The notes under the pieces were generated by a model. That model did not search any database, was not told where the DNA came from, and was given only the letters and a program-made list of their open reading frames with translations. The position numbers and the translations under genes were made by a program. Below, piece by piece: positions 36,031 to 44,528 of a DNA stretch of 64,000 nt. The stretch comes from Pseudohongiella acticola. GTDB taxonomy: Bacteria; Pseudomonadota; Gammaproteobacteria; Pseudomonadales; Pseudohongiellaceae. The DNA is taken from assembly GCF_001758195.1 (NCBI RefSeq), contig NZ_MASR01000001.1, positions 1,116,001 to 1,180,000 of the forward strand. The letters are read 5' to 3'. Position 1 is the stretch's first letter. Every line of letters starts with the position of its first letter.

Positions 36031-37844
36031 ACGGGATTACTACACAGCTTTACCGTCCCGATTTAACACTGAGCCGCTGCATTGTATTGCTGGCCCTGTC
36101 TTCTACCCTGCTGGCTTCTCCTGCCCATGCGCAGAACCCGTCGGCGGCGGTTGCAGAATTGCCAGGCTACCGCCCGTTCACGTTCAACCTGCCCGCAGAC
36201 ACCGAGCGCATGCTGACCATCGATGCCGATGGCGATGGCCGTACTGACCTGATGACATTCGCTGGCAACACCGTCAGTCTGTACTTTCAGAATGCTGACG
36301 GTTTTGATTTCTCGACTGCCAGCACAGAATTGACATTGCCGGGTGAAGCCGTGGGCTGGGATGTCAGCGACAACTATGCAACGGAGCCGGGTGATGACAC
36401 CTGGTCGCTGATCGCGCTGGTTGACGGCAACCGTGTACAACGCTGGCCTATCCGGCAGCATCAGTTTGGCGCCGCTGAGACATTGCTCACCGACATCAAC
36501 GGGTTTACCGGGCCGGGTTATTATCGACTCAATTTTTCCCGGGATATCAACGACGATGATCTCGCTGATCTGATCATCCCGGGCGCCGGCGAGCTTGCCT
36601 TGCACATTCGCAATCCAGATGGCAGCTACCAGCCGCCGTTGGCGATCTCGTCTGAAATGCAGCTGCGCACGGTACTGACACCCGATAACCGCCGCGGACT
36701 GGATATTGTCGGCTCGAACACTCGCGACCTGCAGCCGGTTGAGCTGACACGGGACGTGGGGCAGAGCCTGCGTATCCCATTGCTGGCATTACGTGATATC
36801 AATGGTGACGATAAACCTGATCTTGTTTCCGATACCGATGAACGTCTGGATGTATTTCTGGCCAACAACGCCAGCGATGACAATTATTTTTCGTCTACAC
36901 CCAATTTCAGTGTTGATCGTACCGAGATCCGCGAACGCCTGGGTGAGTTCGATGTCGATCAGCTTGATTTTGCCAACCTGACCGGTGTGCTGGCATTAAC
37001 TCATGAAGAAATCCTGCAGGACATGAACGGGGATAATGTAGATGATCTGATTTTGCGCGAGGGCGGCCGCGTTGCCCTGCATCTGGGACGTCCTGATGGC
37101 ATCAATCTGGATGACACCGAGCAGATCCTGCGCTCAAGCGGAAATGTGCTCAGTGTCTTTCTTTACGACGAAAATGGCGACGAACGCCCTGATTTGTGGC
37201 TGTGGCGTGTCGAGCAGGTATCACTGGGCGATGTGTTCCTGTGGCTCGCCATTTCCGGTTCGATCAACATCGAGGCCTTTGTCTACCCTAACGAAGGCAA
37301 TGCCTTTGCCCGACGCCCCGCACGCCGAATCACTGTTGCGCTGCGTTTTCCGTCAGCGGTCAGAATGATCAGTTCAGTACAGGAGGTCCGTGATCGCGCC
37401 AGCGACAGCGAAGTGATCCTGCCAACAACACGCGCCCTGCTGCCCCCGAATCAGGATAGTACTTCGTCACGCGCCGGTCCGGTCATGGAAGACCTGCTGA
37501 TTCTGCTGGAAGACCAGGTCGATGTATTTTTTAGTGCACTGACACCGGAGTCCGAAGCGGACGATGACCGCTTTCTCGCCTCAATCGATTATCAACGCAA
37601 CCGTGACGACTATGAAATTGATATCCGCCGCATCATTGATGAGTTTGATATAGAGGTCAATCGTGACGTCAGAGCGGTGGCACAGCGGCAGCCGGACGTC
37701 AGCCTGCCACTGAACGGTCAGTCCCGTCGTGGGGATATTGTCACGGTTGATCTCAATGCCAACGGCATGGACGATATCATTGTGTTCACCGAGCGTAATG
37801 ATGAAGCCGTGACGGGTATGATATGGCTGTCAGGATTTAACTAA
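36027..37844 (+). CDS. secreted FG-GAP/VCBS repeat protein B
   Basis: A 605-residue exported protein, companion of the gene before it. The signal peptide ends near AHAQN (residue 37). Repeat motifs: IDADGDGRTDLMTF, SRDINDDDLADLIIPG, LRDINGDDKPDLVSD, LQDMNGDNVDDLILR, LYDENGDERPDLWLW and VDLNANGMDDIIVF, again a calcium-loop beta-propeller. The two proteins share architecture but little sequence outside the loops, so they are ancient paralogues or a heterodimeric pair. A ~100-residue segment with many Arg and Asp (about 440-560) separates the last blade. No catalytic residues were recognised. Confidence 0.85.
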   Translation: MNGITTQLYRPDLTLSRCIVLLALSSTLLASPAHAQNPSAAVAELPGYRPFTFNLPADTERMLTIDADGDGRTDLMTFAGNTVSLYFQNADGFDFSTASTELTLPGEAVGWDVSDNYATEPGDDTWSLIALVDGNRVQRWPIRQHQFGAAETLLTDINGFTGPGYYRLNFSRDINDDDLADLIIPGAGELALHIRNPDGSYQPPLAISSEMQLRTVLTPDNRRGLDIVGSNTRDLQPVELTRDVGQSLRIPLLALRDINGDDKPDLVSDTDERLDVFLANNASDDNYFSSTPNFSVDRTEIRERLGEFDVDQLDFANLTGVLALTHEEILQDMNGDNVDDLILREGGRVALHLGRPDGINLDDTEQILRSSGNVLSVFLYDENGDERPDLWLWRVEQVSLGDVFLWLAISGSINIEAFVYPNEGNAFARRPARRITVALRFPSAVRMISSVQEVRDRASDSEVILPTTRALLPPNQDSTSSRAGPVMEDLLILLEDQVDVFFSALTPESEADDDRFLASIDYQRNRDDYEIDIRRIIDEFDIEVNRDVRAVAQRQPDVSLPLNGQSRRGDIVTVDLNANGMDDIIVFTERNDEAVTGMIWLSGFN

Positions 37845-37883
37845 ACAAAAACGCAATCAGAAAAATAATTCAGGTCAAAAATA

Positions 37884-38138
37884 ATGAAAAAAATCGTCTG
37901 GATCAGCTTTATCAGTGCGCTCGTCATTGTCAATCTGCTGGCATTTGTTGCCGACTATCTGGGTGGCGTTTACATCGCTCTGCCCTATCGTCTGGTGGTT
38001 GTGCTCGGCATCACCATGATCAGCTGCGTATTCGGCGGCGCCTGGGTTCTGATGTCCCGTGCCGACGAAGAGGTGCCCAACAACCAGAACAGCCCTCAGA
38101 ACAGCAACCAGAGAACTGACAACAGCAATGGGCAGTAA
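37884..38138 (+). CDS. small two-helix membrane protein
   Basis: An 84-residue protein with two hydrophobic helices (about residues 4-24 and 33-55) and a polar, Asn/Gln/Ser-rich tail (NNQNSPQNSNQRTDNSNGQ). It starts with MKKIVW 39 bases after repeat protein B and closes the run; the convergent SLC13 gene ends 15 bases later. No family is recognised. It could be an accessory subunit of the upstream system or unrelated. Confidence 0.65.
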   Translation: MKKIVWISFISALVIVNLLAFVADYLGGVYIALPYRLVVVLGITMISCVFGGAWVLMSRADEEVPNNQNSPQNSNQRTDNSNGQ

Positions 38139-38152
38139 GCTGAAGCCTTTTC

Positions 38153-40189
38153 TTACAGCGGCCAGACCCAAAGCAGCACTGGCAGACTGACGGCGACCAC
38201 AACAATTTCAACCGGCAGGCCCAGTTTCCAGTAGTCGCCGAATTTGAAACCACTGGGACCCAGAATCAGCGTGTTGTTCTGGTGCCCAATGGGCGTCAGA
38301 AATGCGCAGGAAGCACCGATGGCCACAGCCATCAGGAACGAGTCGGCATTGACACCCAGTTGTCCTGCAATACTGATGGAAAGTGGACACATGACAGCAG
38401 CCGTTGCGGCGTTATTCATGAAGTCCGACAGTGTCATGGTGACGATCAGCACCAGTGCCAGCGCCACCACCGGGTTGCCCTGGGCAACCGAATCCAGCAG
38501 CGCCGTTGCCAGCACATCCGCCGTACCCGTGCTGGCCATGGCCCCAGCGACAGGCAGCAATGCCCCCAGCAACACAATCACTGGCCAGTCAATGGCACTG
38601 TAGACTGCGCGCGGCGGCACGATGCGCAATGCCATATAGGCTAGCACGGCTGCTGAAAATGACACCGCAACCGGCAACAGCCCCAGTGCAGTGATGGCAA
38701 TAGCACTCAGAAAAATGCCAACCGCCAGCACGGCCTGCCCCTTGACCGGCACGCGGATATCCCGGGTCGCCAGCGGCACACACAGGTAGTCCCCGGCAAA
38801 CCCGGATACCGCTTCCGGTACGCCCTGCATCAGCAGAACATCACCGGCTTTGATGGTGGTTGAACGCAGGCGCTTGATAGAACGGCGACCCTGCCGGGAC
38901 ACTGCCAGCATGTTGATGCCATAACGTGTGCGTAACTCTATATCGGTTGCCGAGCGCCCCTGCAGTGGCGACCCCGGCATCACCACAAGCTCCTGAATCA
39001 CCAGTTCATCTGATTTAGCCGGTGCCTTGCTGTCAGCTTCGCTGTCGTCGCTATCTGCGCTCTTGCCGTCCCCGCCAGAGGCGGAGCCCGCGCTCTTGGC
39101 AGCGCCTTTGCTCACAGTGGCTGCTTTCTTGCTGGAGCCTTTACCGCCAGCCGCTTCTGTCTTGACAGCGTCGTCCGAACCTCGCTTGGCTGAACGTGCC
39201 TTTTTGCTGTCAGTCTTTTTGCCTTCACTCTTTTTGGAGTCCTTCTGCTCAGCACCCTCTGCGTCTGCTTCTTCCTGGTCCTGGTCTTTGTCGCTTTCCA
39301 GCACCTCCTCTTCCAGTTTCAGGCCAACACTGGATAGCGCCGCGCCCAGCGACTCCGGTTCTGCTTCGATGACCAGAATATCGTCTTCCCGCAACACCCG
39401 GCGTGAATACGGAGCAATGACCCGTACTTCACCCCGCACCAGGCCGACAATCTGCGCATCTGCTTTTTCCAGATGCACTTCCACCTCGCGCAGCGTTTTG
39501 CCAATGGCCTTGCTTTCGGCTTTGATGCGGACCTCGGTCAGATAGGTGCCAGTATCAAAGCTGGCGGTCTCGGCATTGCGCCGTGCCGGCACCAGCCGCC
39601 AGCCCACCAGACCCACAAAAAGAATACCAACAACCGTGATGGAAAGACCCACCGGGGTAAAATCGAACATGCCATAGTGACCCATGCCCGCTTCCGCGCG
39701 AAAACCCGAGACAATCAGGTTGGGTGGTGTCCCGATCAACGTCGTGGTCCCGCCCAGTATCGAACCGAACGCCAGTGGCATTAATACTCGACCGGGCGGC
39801 AGGTCCTGTTTGACCGCCACCTGCAAGGCGACCGGCATCAATAGCGCCAGAGCACCTACATTGTTCATAAATCCGGAGAGAATGGCCGCGAGCGCGGTCA
39901 GGGAAAAAATACTGAGTGTCTGTCCGGCGCTGGCAGGCAACACTTTCTGTGCCAGTGCATCAACAGCACCAGTCACCTGCAGGCCGTAACTGAGCACCAG
40001 TACGCAGGCAACCGTGACCACCGCTGGATGGCCAAATCCGGCAAACGCGTCAGCCGAAGGCACCAGGCCGGTGAGGATACAGGCCAGCAACGCACCACCG
40101 GCAATCATGTCATGGCGCCAGCGCCCCCACATGAACATACCCATGCTGCAGACCAGAATGGCAATTATTATCAGCTGGTCTACCGTCAT
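38153..40189 (-). CDS. SLC13-type anion permease with RCK_C domains and a charged linker
   Basis: A 678-residue inner-membrane carrier of the DASS/ArsB-NhaD superfamily (possible substrates sulfate or dicarboxylates). Two blocks of helices contain the family's re-entrant signatures: LSGFMNNVGALALLMPVAL (about residue 105) with GTTTLIGTPPNLIVSG, and DFMNNAATAAVMCPLSISI with ASCAFLTPIGHQNNTLILGP near the end. Two cytosolic TrkA-C (RCK_C) domains lie between (about 218-290 and 396-465). They are joined by about 100 residues of Lys/Glu/Asp/Ser/Ala low complexity (genomic 39008-39304), unusual for this family. The ATG at 40189 has GGAG seven bases upstream; an upstream start at 40222 lacks support. 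Confidence 0.9.
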   Translation of the reverse strand: MTVDQLIIIAILVCSMGMFMWGRWRHDMIAGGALLACILTGLVPSADAFAGFGHPAVVTVACVLVLSYGLQVTGAVDALAQKVLPASAGQTLSIFSLTALAAILSGFMNNVGALALLMPVALQVAVKQDLPPGRVLMPLAFGSILGGTTTLIGTPPNLIVSGFRAEAGMGHYGMFDFTPVGLSITVVGILFVGLVGWRLVPARRNAETASFDTGTYLTEVRIKAESKAIGKTLREVEVHLEKADAQIVGLVRGEVRVIAPYSRRVLREDDILVIEAEPESLGAALSSVGLKLEEEVLESDKDQDQEEADAEGAEQKDSKKSEGKKTDSKKARSAKRGSDDAVKTEAAGGKGSSKKAATVSKGAAKSAGSASGGDGKSADSDDSEADSKAPAKSDELVIQELVVMPGSPLQGRSATDIELRTRYGINMLAVSRQGRRSIKRLRSTTIKAGDVLLMQGVPEAVSGFAGDYLCVPLATRDIRVPVKGQAVLAVGIFLSAIAITALGLLPVAVSFSAAVLAYMALRIVPPRAVYSAIDWPVIVLLGALLPVAGAMASTGTADVLATALLDSVAQGNPVVALALVLIVTMTLSDFMNNAATAAVMCPLSISIAGQLGVNADSFLMAVAIGASCAFLTPIGHQNNTLILGPSGFKFGDYWKLGLPVEIVVVAVSLPVLLWVWPL

Positions 40190-40407
40190 ACGCGCACTCC
40201 ATCCTTTGCCTACAGCCTGCATTGCATGCCCTGAACAACACCCTGGGGTCGCAGGCCTTTGCCGTATTAGACACTAACACCTGAACAGGAGCAATGCCCT
40301 GTCGTGGCAACCGTTCATCGCGTCCTGCTTGTTGTCTGTCCACGCTTTCTGGTACGCTCCAGCGACCCTGCAGCCTCTGCAGATCCGGCAAAACAAGGAG
40401 CTTGATC

Positions 40408-40851
40408 GTGAAAAAAACAATGTTTAAAACAATGATGAGTACCCTGGCGTCAATCACATTCGTGGCGCTGACCGCGCTGCTCGTACCGGCCCACGCGCAA
40501 GCCCAGGCACAGGACAATGGTCCCGTCTTCGAATTGCGTACCTATACTGCAACCCCCGGTAATCTGGACAAACTGCTGACACGATTTCGTGACCACACCA
40601 TGGCGTTGTTTGAAAAACACGGCATGACCAATGTCGGTTACTGGGTGCCCACCGACCCGGAAGCCGCACAAAACACGCTGATTTACCTGCTCAGACATGA
40701 CAGCCGCGCTGCCGCCAACGCCTCCTGGAGCGCCTTTGGCTCTGATCCAGCCTGGGCCGTGGTGAATGAAGAATCCAATCGCGATGGTGCGATCCTGCAG
40801 GGCGTCGAGCGCAAGTACCTGACTGCTACTGATTTTTCACAGATGAAGTAA
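40408..40851 (+). CDS. exported NIPSNAP-family protein
   Basis: A 147-residue protein starting with GTG at 40408, behind AAGGAG. The signal peptide (about residues 8-31) ends near AHAQAQAQ. The mature part is one ferredoxin-like alpha/beta barrel unit of the NIPSNAP family: FELRTYTATPGNLDKLLTRF, then EKHGMTNVGYWVP and LIYLLRHDSRAAANASW. The function of the family is poorly known; the fold resembles dimeric alpha-beta barrel monooxygenase-like proteins. It lies between two SLC13 genes on the opposite strand. Confidence 0.85.
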   Translation: MKKTMFKTMMSTLASITFVALTALLVPAHAQAQAQDNGPVFELRTYTATPGNLDKLLTRFRDHTMALFEKHGMTNVGYWVPTDPEAAQNTLIYLLRHDSRAAANASWSAFGSDPAWAVVNEESNRDGAILQGVERKYLTATDFSQMK

Positions 40852-40881
40852 CAGACATTGATTAGACCGTCAGCGCAATCG

Positions 40882-43230
40882 TCATAATGGCCAGACAATG
40901 GGCATCAGGATTGCGCCGACAATAAAGATCAACAACGTCAATGGCAATCCCAGCTTGAGGAAGTCAACAAAGCGGTAGCCACCCGGCCCCATCACCAGCA
41001 CGTTGGTCGGATGCGAAACCGGGCTGGCAACACTGACTGCAGCGGCCAGCGCCACCGCCATCATGGCGGCGTGTGGCTGAACATCCAGACCGATACTCAC
41101 CGATAGCGCGATCGGCGCCATGATCACCACCAGCACCACGGTCGGAATGATCAATGTCCCCATGACGGTCAGCAGGTACAGGCTGGCCACAGTCAACCAC
41201 GGGCTATGATTCCCGGTCAGCATCAGTAATTGATCCGACAGGTATATGGCGGCACCACTGCCCTGCATGGCCGCGCCCAGCGGCATCATGCCAGCCAGCA
41301 CCACGATCGAGCGCCAGTGAATCGCCTTGTAGGCCTGCTCCATGTTCAGGCAGCGTCCCAGCACCATCAACGTTGCACCAATCAGCGCAGCGATATAGAT
41401 TGGCATCACCCCCAATATCGACAGCAACACCACCAGCGCCATACTGCCGACCGCAACTGGCGCCCGTGACTTGTCCACCTCTGGTGCTGACACCGGGTTC
41501 AGAATGATCAGATCAGCATTCCGGTTCAGTGCGGCCAGCTGTTTCAGGGGCGCCACCAACAACAGGGCATCGCCGCGCTGCAGCTCCATATCACCCAGAC
41601 CAGACCTGTGCGGCCGTCCGCCACGCCACAGAGCTGCGACCTCCACCTGCCATGCCTCCCTCAATTTCAGGCTGGCGACGGTTTTATTGTTGATCCATTT
41701 ATGTGGATGCATGATCGCCTCCACCATCGCCAGCTTGCCCTGCTCAAAAATTTTCATGTAAGGCGTGGCGTCATCCAGCATGCGTAATTGCTGCAAACCC
41801 CGCAACAGATCAAAATCTTCCTGGCGGCCCTGCACCAGCAGCAGGTCACCACCCTGTATTTCCTCGTCAGCCGGCAAGGGCCGGATAAAATCGCCATCCC
41901 GGAACATGGCCAGCAGGCGCAGATCAAATGCCTTGCCCAGGCGGGTATCGCCCACACTGCGACCCGCCAGAGCCGCTTCCTTAGGTACCCTGAGTACCAG
42001 CAGACGTTCATCCAGCTGGTATTTCTGCTGCACGCGTTCCTTGTCGAGCGGCGTCCCGCCGATCAGCTGGTACTTCTCACGTAGCGTTTTGAGTACTTTT
42101 TCGTCCCCCTGGATCAACAACTGGTCGCCACTGCGAAAGGTATAATCAGCCAGTCGCGTGCGACGCACGGTTTCACCGCTGAGCACTGCCAGCAACCAGG
42201 ACTGGGTTGAATCATAGAATTCGGCGGCGGTCATGCTTTTGCCTGCCAGCGAAGAGTCATCACTCAGTGTGACTTCGTACAGGCCTGCGTCTTCCAGCAG
42301 CCGGTCGTGTAGCACTGGTGCCTCACGCTCGATAGACAGTTCGCTCCATTGTCGCAGCAGTTTGAAACGATCCAGCCGCCCCTGTGTTAACAGAATATCG
42401 CCAGCCTGCAGCCGCGTCACTGACGAGGGCAGGGCCTGGGTATGTCCGCCGCGACTGAGCGCGATAATCATCAGTCCCGCCGCACTGGTCAAACCGGCTT
42501 CGCCCAGGCTCTTACCCACCAGCAACGACTCGTCGGGTACCTGGACTGCAAAAATACGCTCCTGCAGACTGTAGAGCTCACGCAGATCACGGCTGTCTCC
42601 GGTCTCGGCAACCGGATCCCGGGCCGGCAACCAGTGCCGACCGACCAGCGCAACAAAGGCGGTGCCAACCAGCAACACCGGCACTGCGATAGGGGCGAAG
42701 TCAAAGAATCCAAAACCCTCAAAACCCGCTTCCTGCAGCGCGGTGCTGACCAACAGATTGGGCGGCGTACCGATAATGGTCAATGCGCCGCCGAGCAGAC
42801 AGCCAAACGCCATCGGCATCAACAGCCGCGACGGCGTCGCCCCCACCTGGCGCGCGACACCAACAACCACAGGCAGCAGCAATGCGGTGACACCGATATT
42901 GTTCATGAACGCGGACAATATACCCGCCAGCAGCATGAAAGTGATCACCAGTGCCATTTCGCTGCTGCCGGCGACCCTGATCACCCGCTGGCCCATGGCA
43001 TCAGCAATACCGGCGCGGGTCAGCCCGTCACTGAGGATGAACATGGCCCAGATGGTTATCACTGCCGGGTGACTGAAGCCGGCAATGGCTTCTTCAGGAC
43101 TGACCAGCCCGGTCACTGCCAGCGTGCACAGCACCAGCAACGCAACCACATCCATGCGTAATTTTTCGGTGGCAAACAGCAGCACCGCCACCAACAGAAT
43201 GAGCAATACCAGTGCGATATCAAATGTCAC
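40882..43230 (-). CDS. SLC13-type permease with multiple TrkA-C domains
   Basis: A 782-residue inner-membrane carrier related to the gene at 38153-40189 but longer. Helix block one has LSAFMNNIGVTALLLPVVVG and GALTIIGTPPNLLVSTAL; block two has ASPVSHPTNVLVMGPGGYRF. Between them are about four RCK_C/TrkA-C type repeats (for instance EVTLSDDSSLAGKSMTAAEF, RVPKEAALAGRSVGDTRLG), each with the pattern of an x-S-x-L-x-GKS/GRS turn. Such soluble domains are regulatory ligand sensors in many SLC13 permeases of marine bacteria. It has no low-complexity linker. Substrate is unknown. Confidence 0.9.
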   Translation of the reverse strand: MTFDIALVLLILLVAVLLFATEKLRMDVVALLVLCTLAVTGLVSPEEAIAGFSHPAVITIWAMFILSDGLTRAGIADAMGQRVIRVAGSSEMALVITFMLLAGILSAFMNNIGVTALLLPVVVGVARQVGATPSRLLMPMAFGCLLGGALTIIGTPPNLLVSTALQEAGFEGFGFFDFAPIAVPVLLVGTAFVALVGRHWLPARDPVAETGDSRDLRELYSLQERIFAVQVPDESLLVGKSLGEAGLTSAAGLMIIALSRGGHTQALPSSVTRLQAGDILLTQGRLDRFKLLRQWSELSIEREAPVLHDRLLEDAGLYEVTLSDDSSLAGKSMTAAEFYDSTQSWLLAVLSGETVRRTRLADYTFRSGDQLLIQGDEKVLKTLREKYQLIGGTPLDKERVQQKYQLDERLLVLRVPKEAALAGRSVGDTRLGKAFDLRLLAMFRDGDFIRPLPADEEIQGGDLLLVQGRQEDFDLLRGLQQLRMLDDATPYMKIFEQGKLAMVEAIMHPHKWINNKTVASLKLREAWQVEVAALWRGGRPHRSGLGDMELQRGDALLLVAPLKQLAALNRNADLIILNPVSAPEVDKSRAPVAVGSMALVVLLSILGVMPIYIAALIGATLMVLGRCLNMEQAYKAIHWRSIVVLAGMMPLGAAMQGSGAAIYLSDQLLMLTGNHSPWLTVASLYLLTVMGTLIIPTVVLVVIMAPIALSVSIGLDVQPHAAMMAVALAAAVSVASPVSHPTNVLVMGPGGYRFVDFLKLGLPLTLLIFIVGAILMPIVWPL

Positions 43231-43448
43231 TCAACGCATCCTTTTGTGTGTCACTCACGACGTCATGCCTCAGGGTTGCAAACAACGGTCAACAGCACAA
43301 CCATAATCCCAAAAAAAACCTGAAACATCAATATGATAAATCTGTCTCCGCATAATTCCCAAGTCAACAGGGGCGTGGCACTCAGTTCTCCGCCTGATCG
43401 TAGCAGGCTGATTGAGCTTTGTTTGGAAATGTGATTATATCTGCGCCC

Positions 43449-44510
43449 ATGAAGACACGACTGACAGTACTCTTGCTTGCCCTGATGTCCCTTGCTTCCT
43501 GCTCCGACGAGCTGGCGAGTAACCGGCCCTTTATTCTGACCACAGCAACCACCGGTGGCGCCTATTATCCCATCGGGGTAGCCATTGCGACCATCGCTAA
43601 ATCCCAGCTCAGCGACGAATACGATATCAGCCTGTCCGCCATCAGCTCCGCAGGTTCACTGGAAAATATCAAACTATTGCGGGACAACCAGGCTCAGTTT
43701 GCCTTATTGCAGGGACCATTCGCCGCCTGGGGCTGGAATGGCGAAGGCCCGATCGGACGTCCCCAGACCGAACTACGCTCGGTCGGCGCGGTATGGCATA
43801 ACGTGGAGCACTTTGTGCTGATGAGTGATCTGGCAGAGACCGGTACCATGCAGGATTTTCGCAACCTGGATGGCGAACGCTTTGTACTGGGCGCACGTAA
43901 CTCCGGTGCCGAACAGACCGGCCGGTATATCTTCGACGCGCTCGACATTGACTATGAGAACCGTCTGTCGCTGGCCTACATGGGTTACGGCGGTTCCGCC
44001 AATGCCATTCAGGACGGCAACATTGTTGGCATGAACGTTCCCGCAGGGGCGCCGGTCAGTGCCATTACCCAGGCTTTTGCGCAGATGGGTGACAGTATTT
44101 CGCTGCTCAATTTCACGCAGGCAGACCTGGACGCAATTAACAGCCGCTACGATTTGTGGGACTGGTATGACCTGCCCGCTGGCACATACCCCAATCAGAC
44201 AGAGCTGGTGCGCTCGATTTCCAGCCCCAACGTGCTCGCCGTTCGCGCCGATGTGCCGGAGGATGTGGTTTATCACATTACCCGTACTATCTGGGAAAAC
44301 CTGGCGGCGTTGCAGGAAATTCATGGGGCGACACGCGACATGCGACTGGATCGCGCCGCGCGCGGTCTCGGAGCGCCACTGCATCCGGGTGCCATTCGCT
44401 ATTATCGGGAACAGGGCCTTGAGATTGCTCCCCACCTGATAATGCCCGGCGACGACCGACCCGCAAATGGCGATGTTCCTTACGCCACTAACAGCGCCAC
44501 AGAACAATAA
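43449..44510 (+). CDS. TAXI-family TRAP transporter solute-binding lipoprotein
   Basis: A 353-residue periplasmic binding protein. The signal ALMSLASC18 is a lipobox. The TAXI signature follows: LTTATTGGAYYPIGVAIATI, with SAGSLENIKLLRDNQAQFAL, and GYGGSANAIQDGNI in domain two. The ATG at 43449 lacks a clear ribosome site, and the frame is open from a TTG at 43419. It delivers a solute (possibly glutamate or another organic acid) to the fused permease encoded 18 bases downstream. Confidence 0.93.
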   Translation: MKTRLTVLLLALMSLASCSDELASNRPFILTTATTGGAYYPIGVAIATIAKSQLSDEYDISLSAISSAGSLENIKLLRDNQAQFALLQGPFAAWGWNGEGPIGRPQTELRSVGAVWHNVEHFVLMSDLAETGTMQDFRNLDGERFVLGARNSGAEQTGRYIFDALDIDYENRLSLAYMGYGGSANAIQDGNIVGMNVPAGAPVSAITQAFAQMGDSISLLNFTQADLDAINSRYDLWDWYDLPAGTYPNQTELVRSISSPNVLAVRADVPEDVVYHITRTIWENLAALQEIHGATRDMRLDRAARGLGAPLHPGAIRYYREQGLEIAPHLIMPGDDRPANGDVPYATNSATEQ

Positions 44511-44528
44511 AAGCAGCGAGACCGCATT

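Noticed and set aside
38282-38644. Overlapping open frames antisense to the SLC13 permease
   Set aside because: Shadow frames of a membrane protein gene with clear signatures.
43412-43441. TTGAGC ... TATATC as a promoter for the TAXI-TRAP genes
   Set aside because: The transcript would begin almost at the ATG, leaving no leader or ribosome site; match to consensus is only partial.
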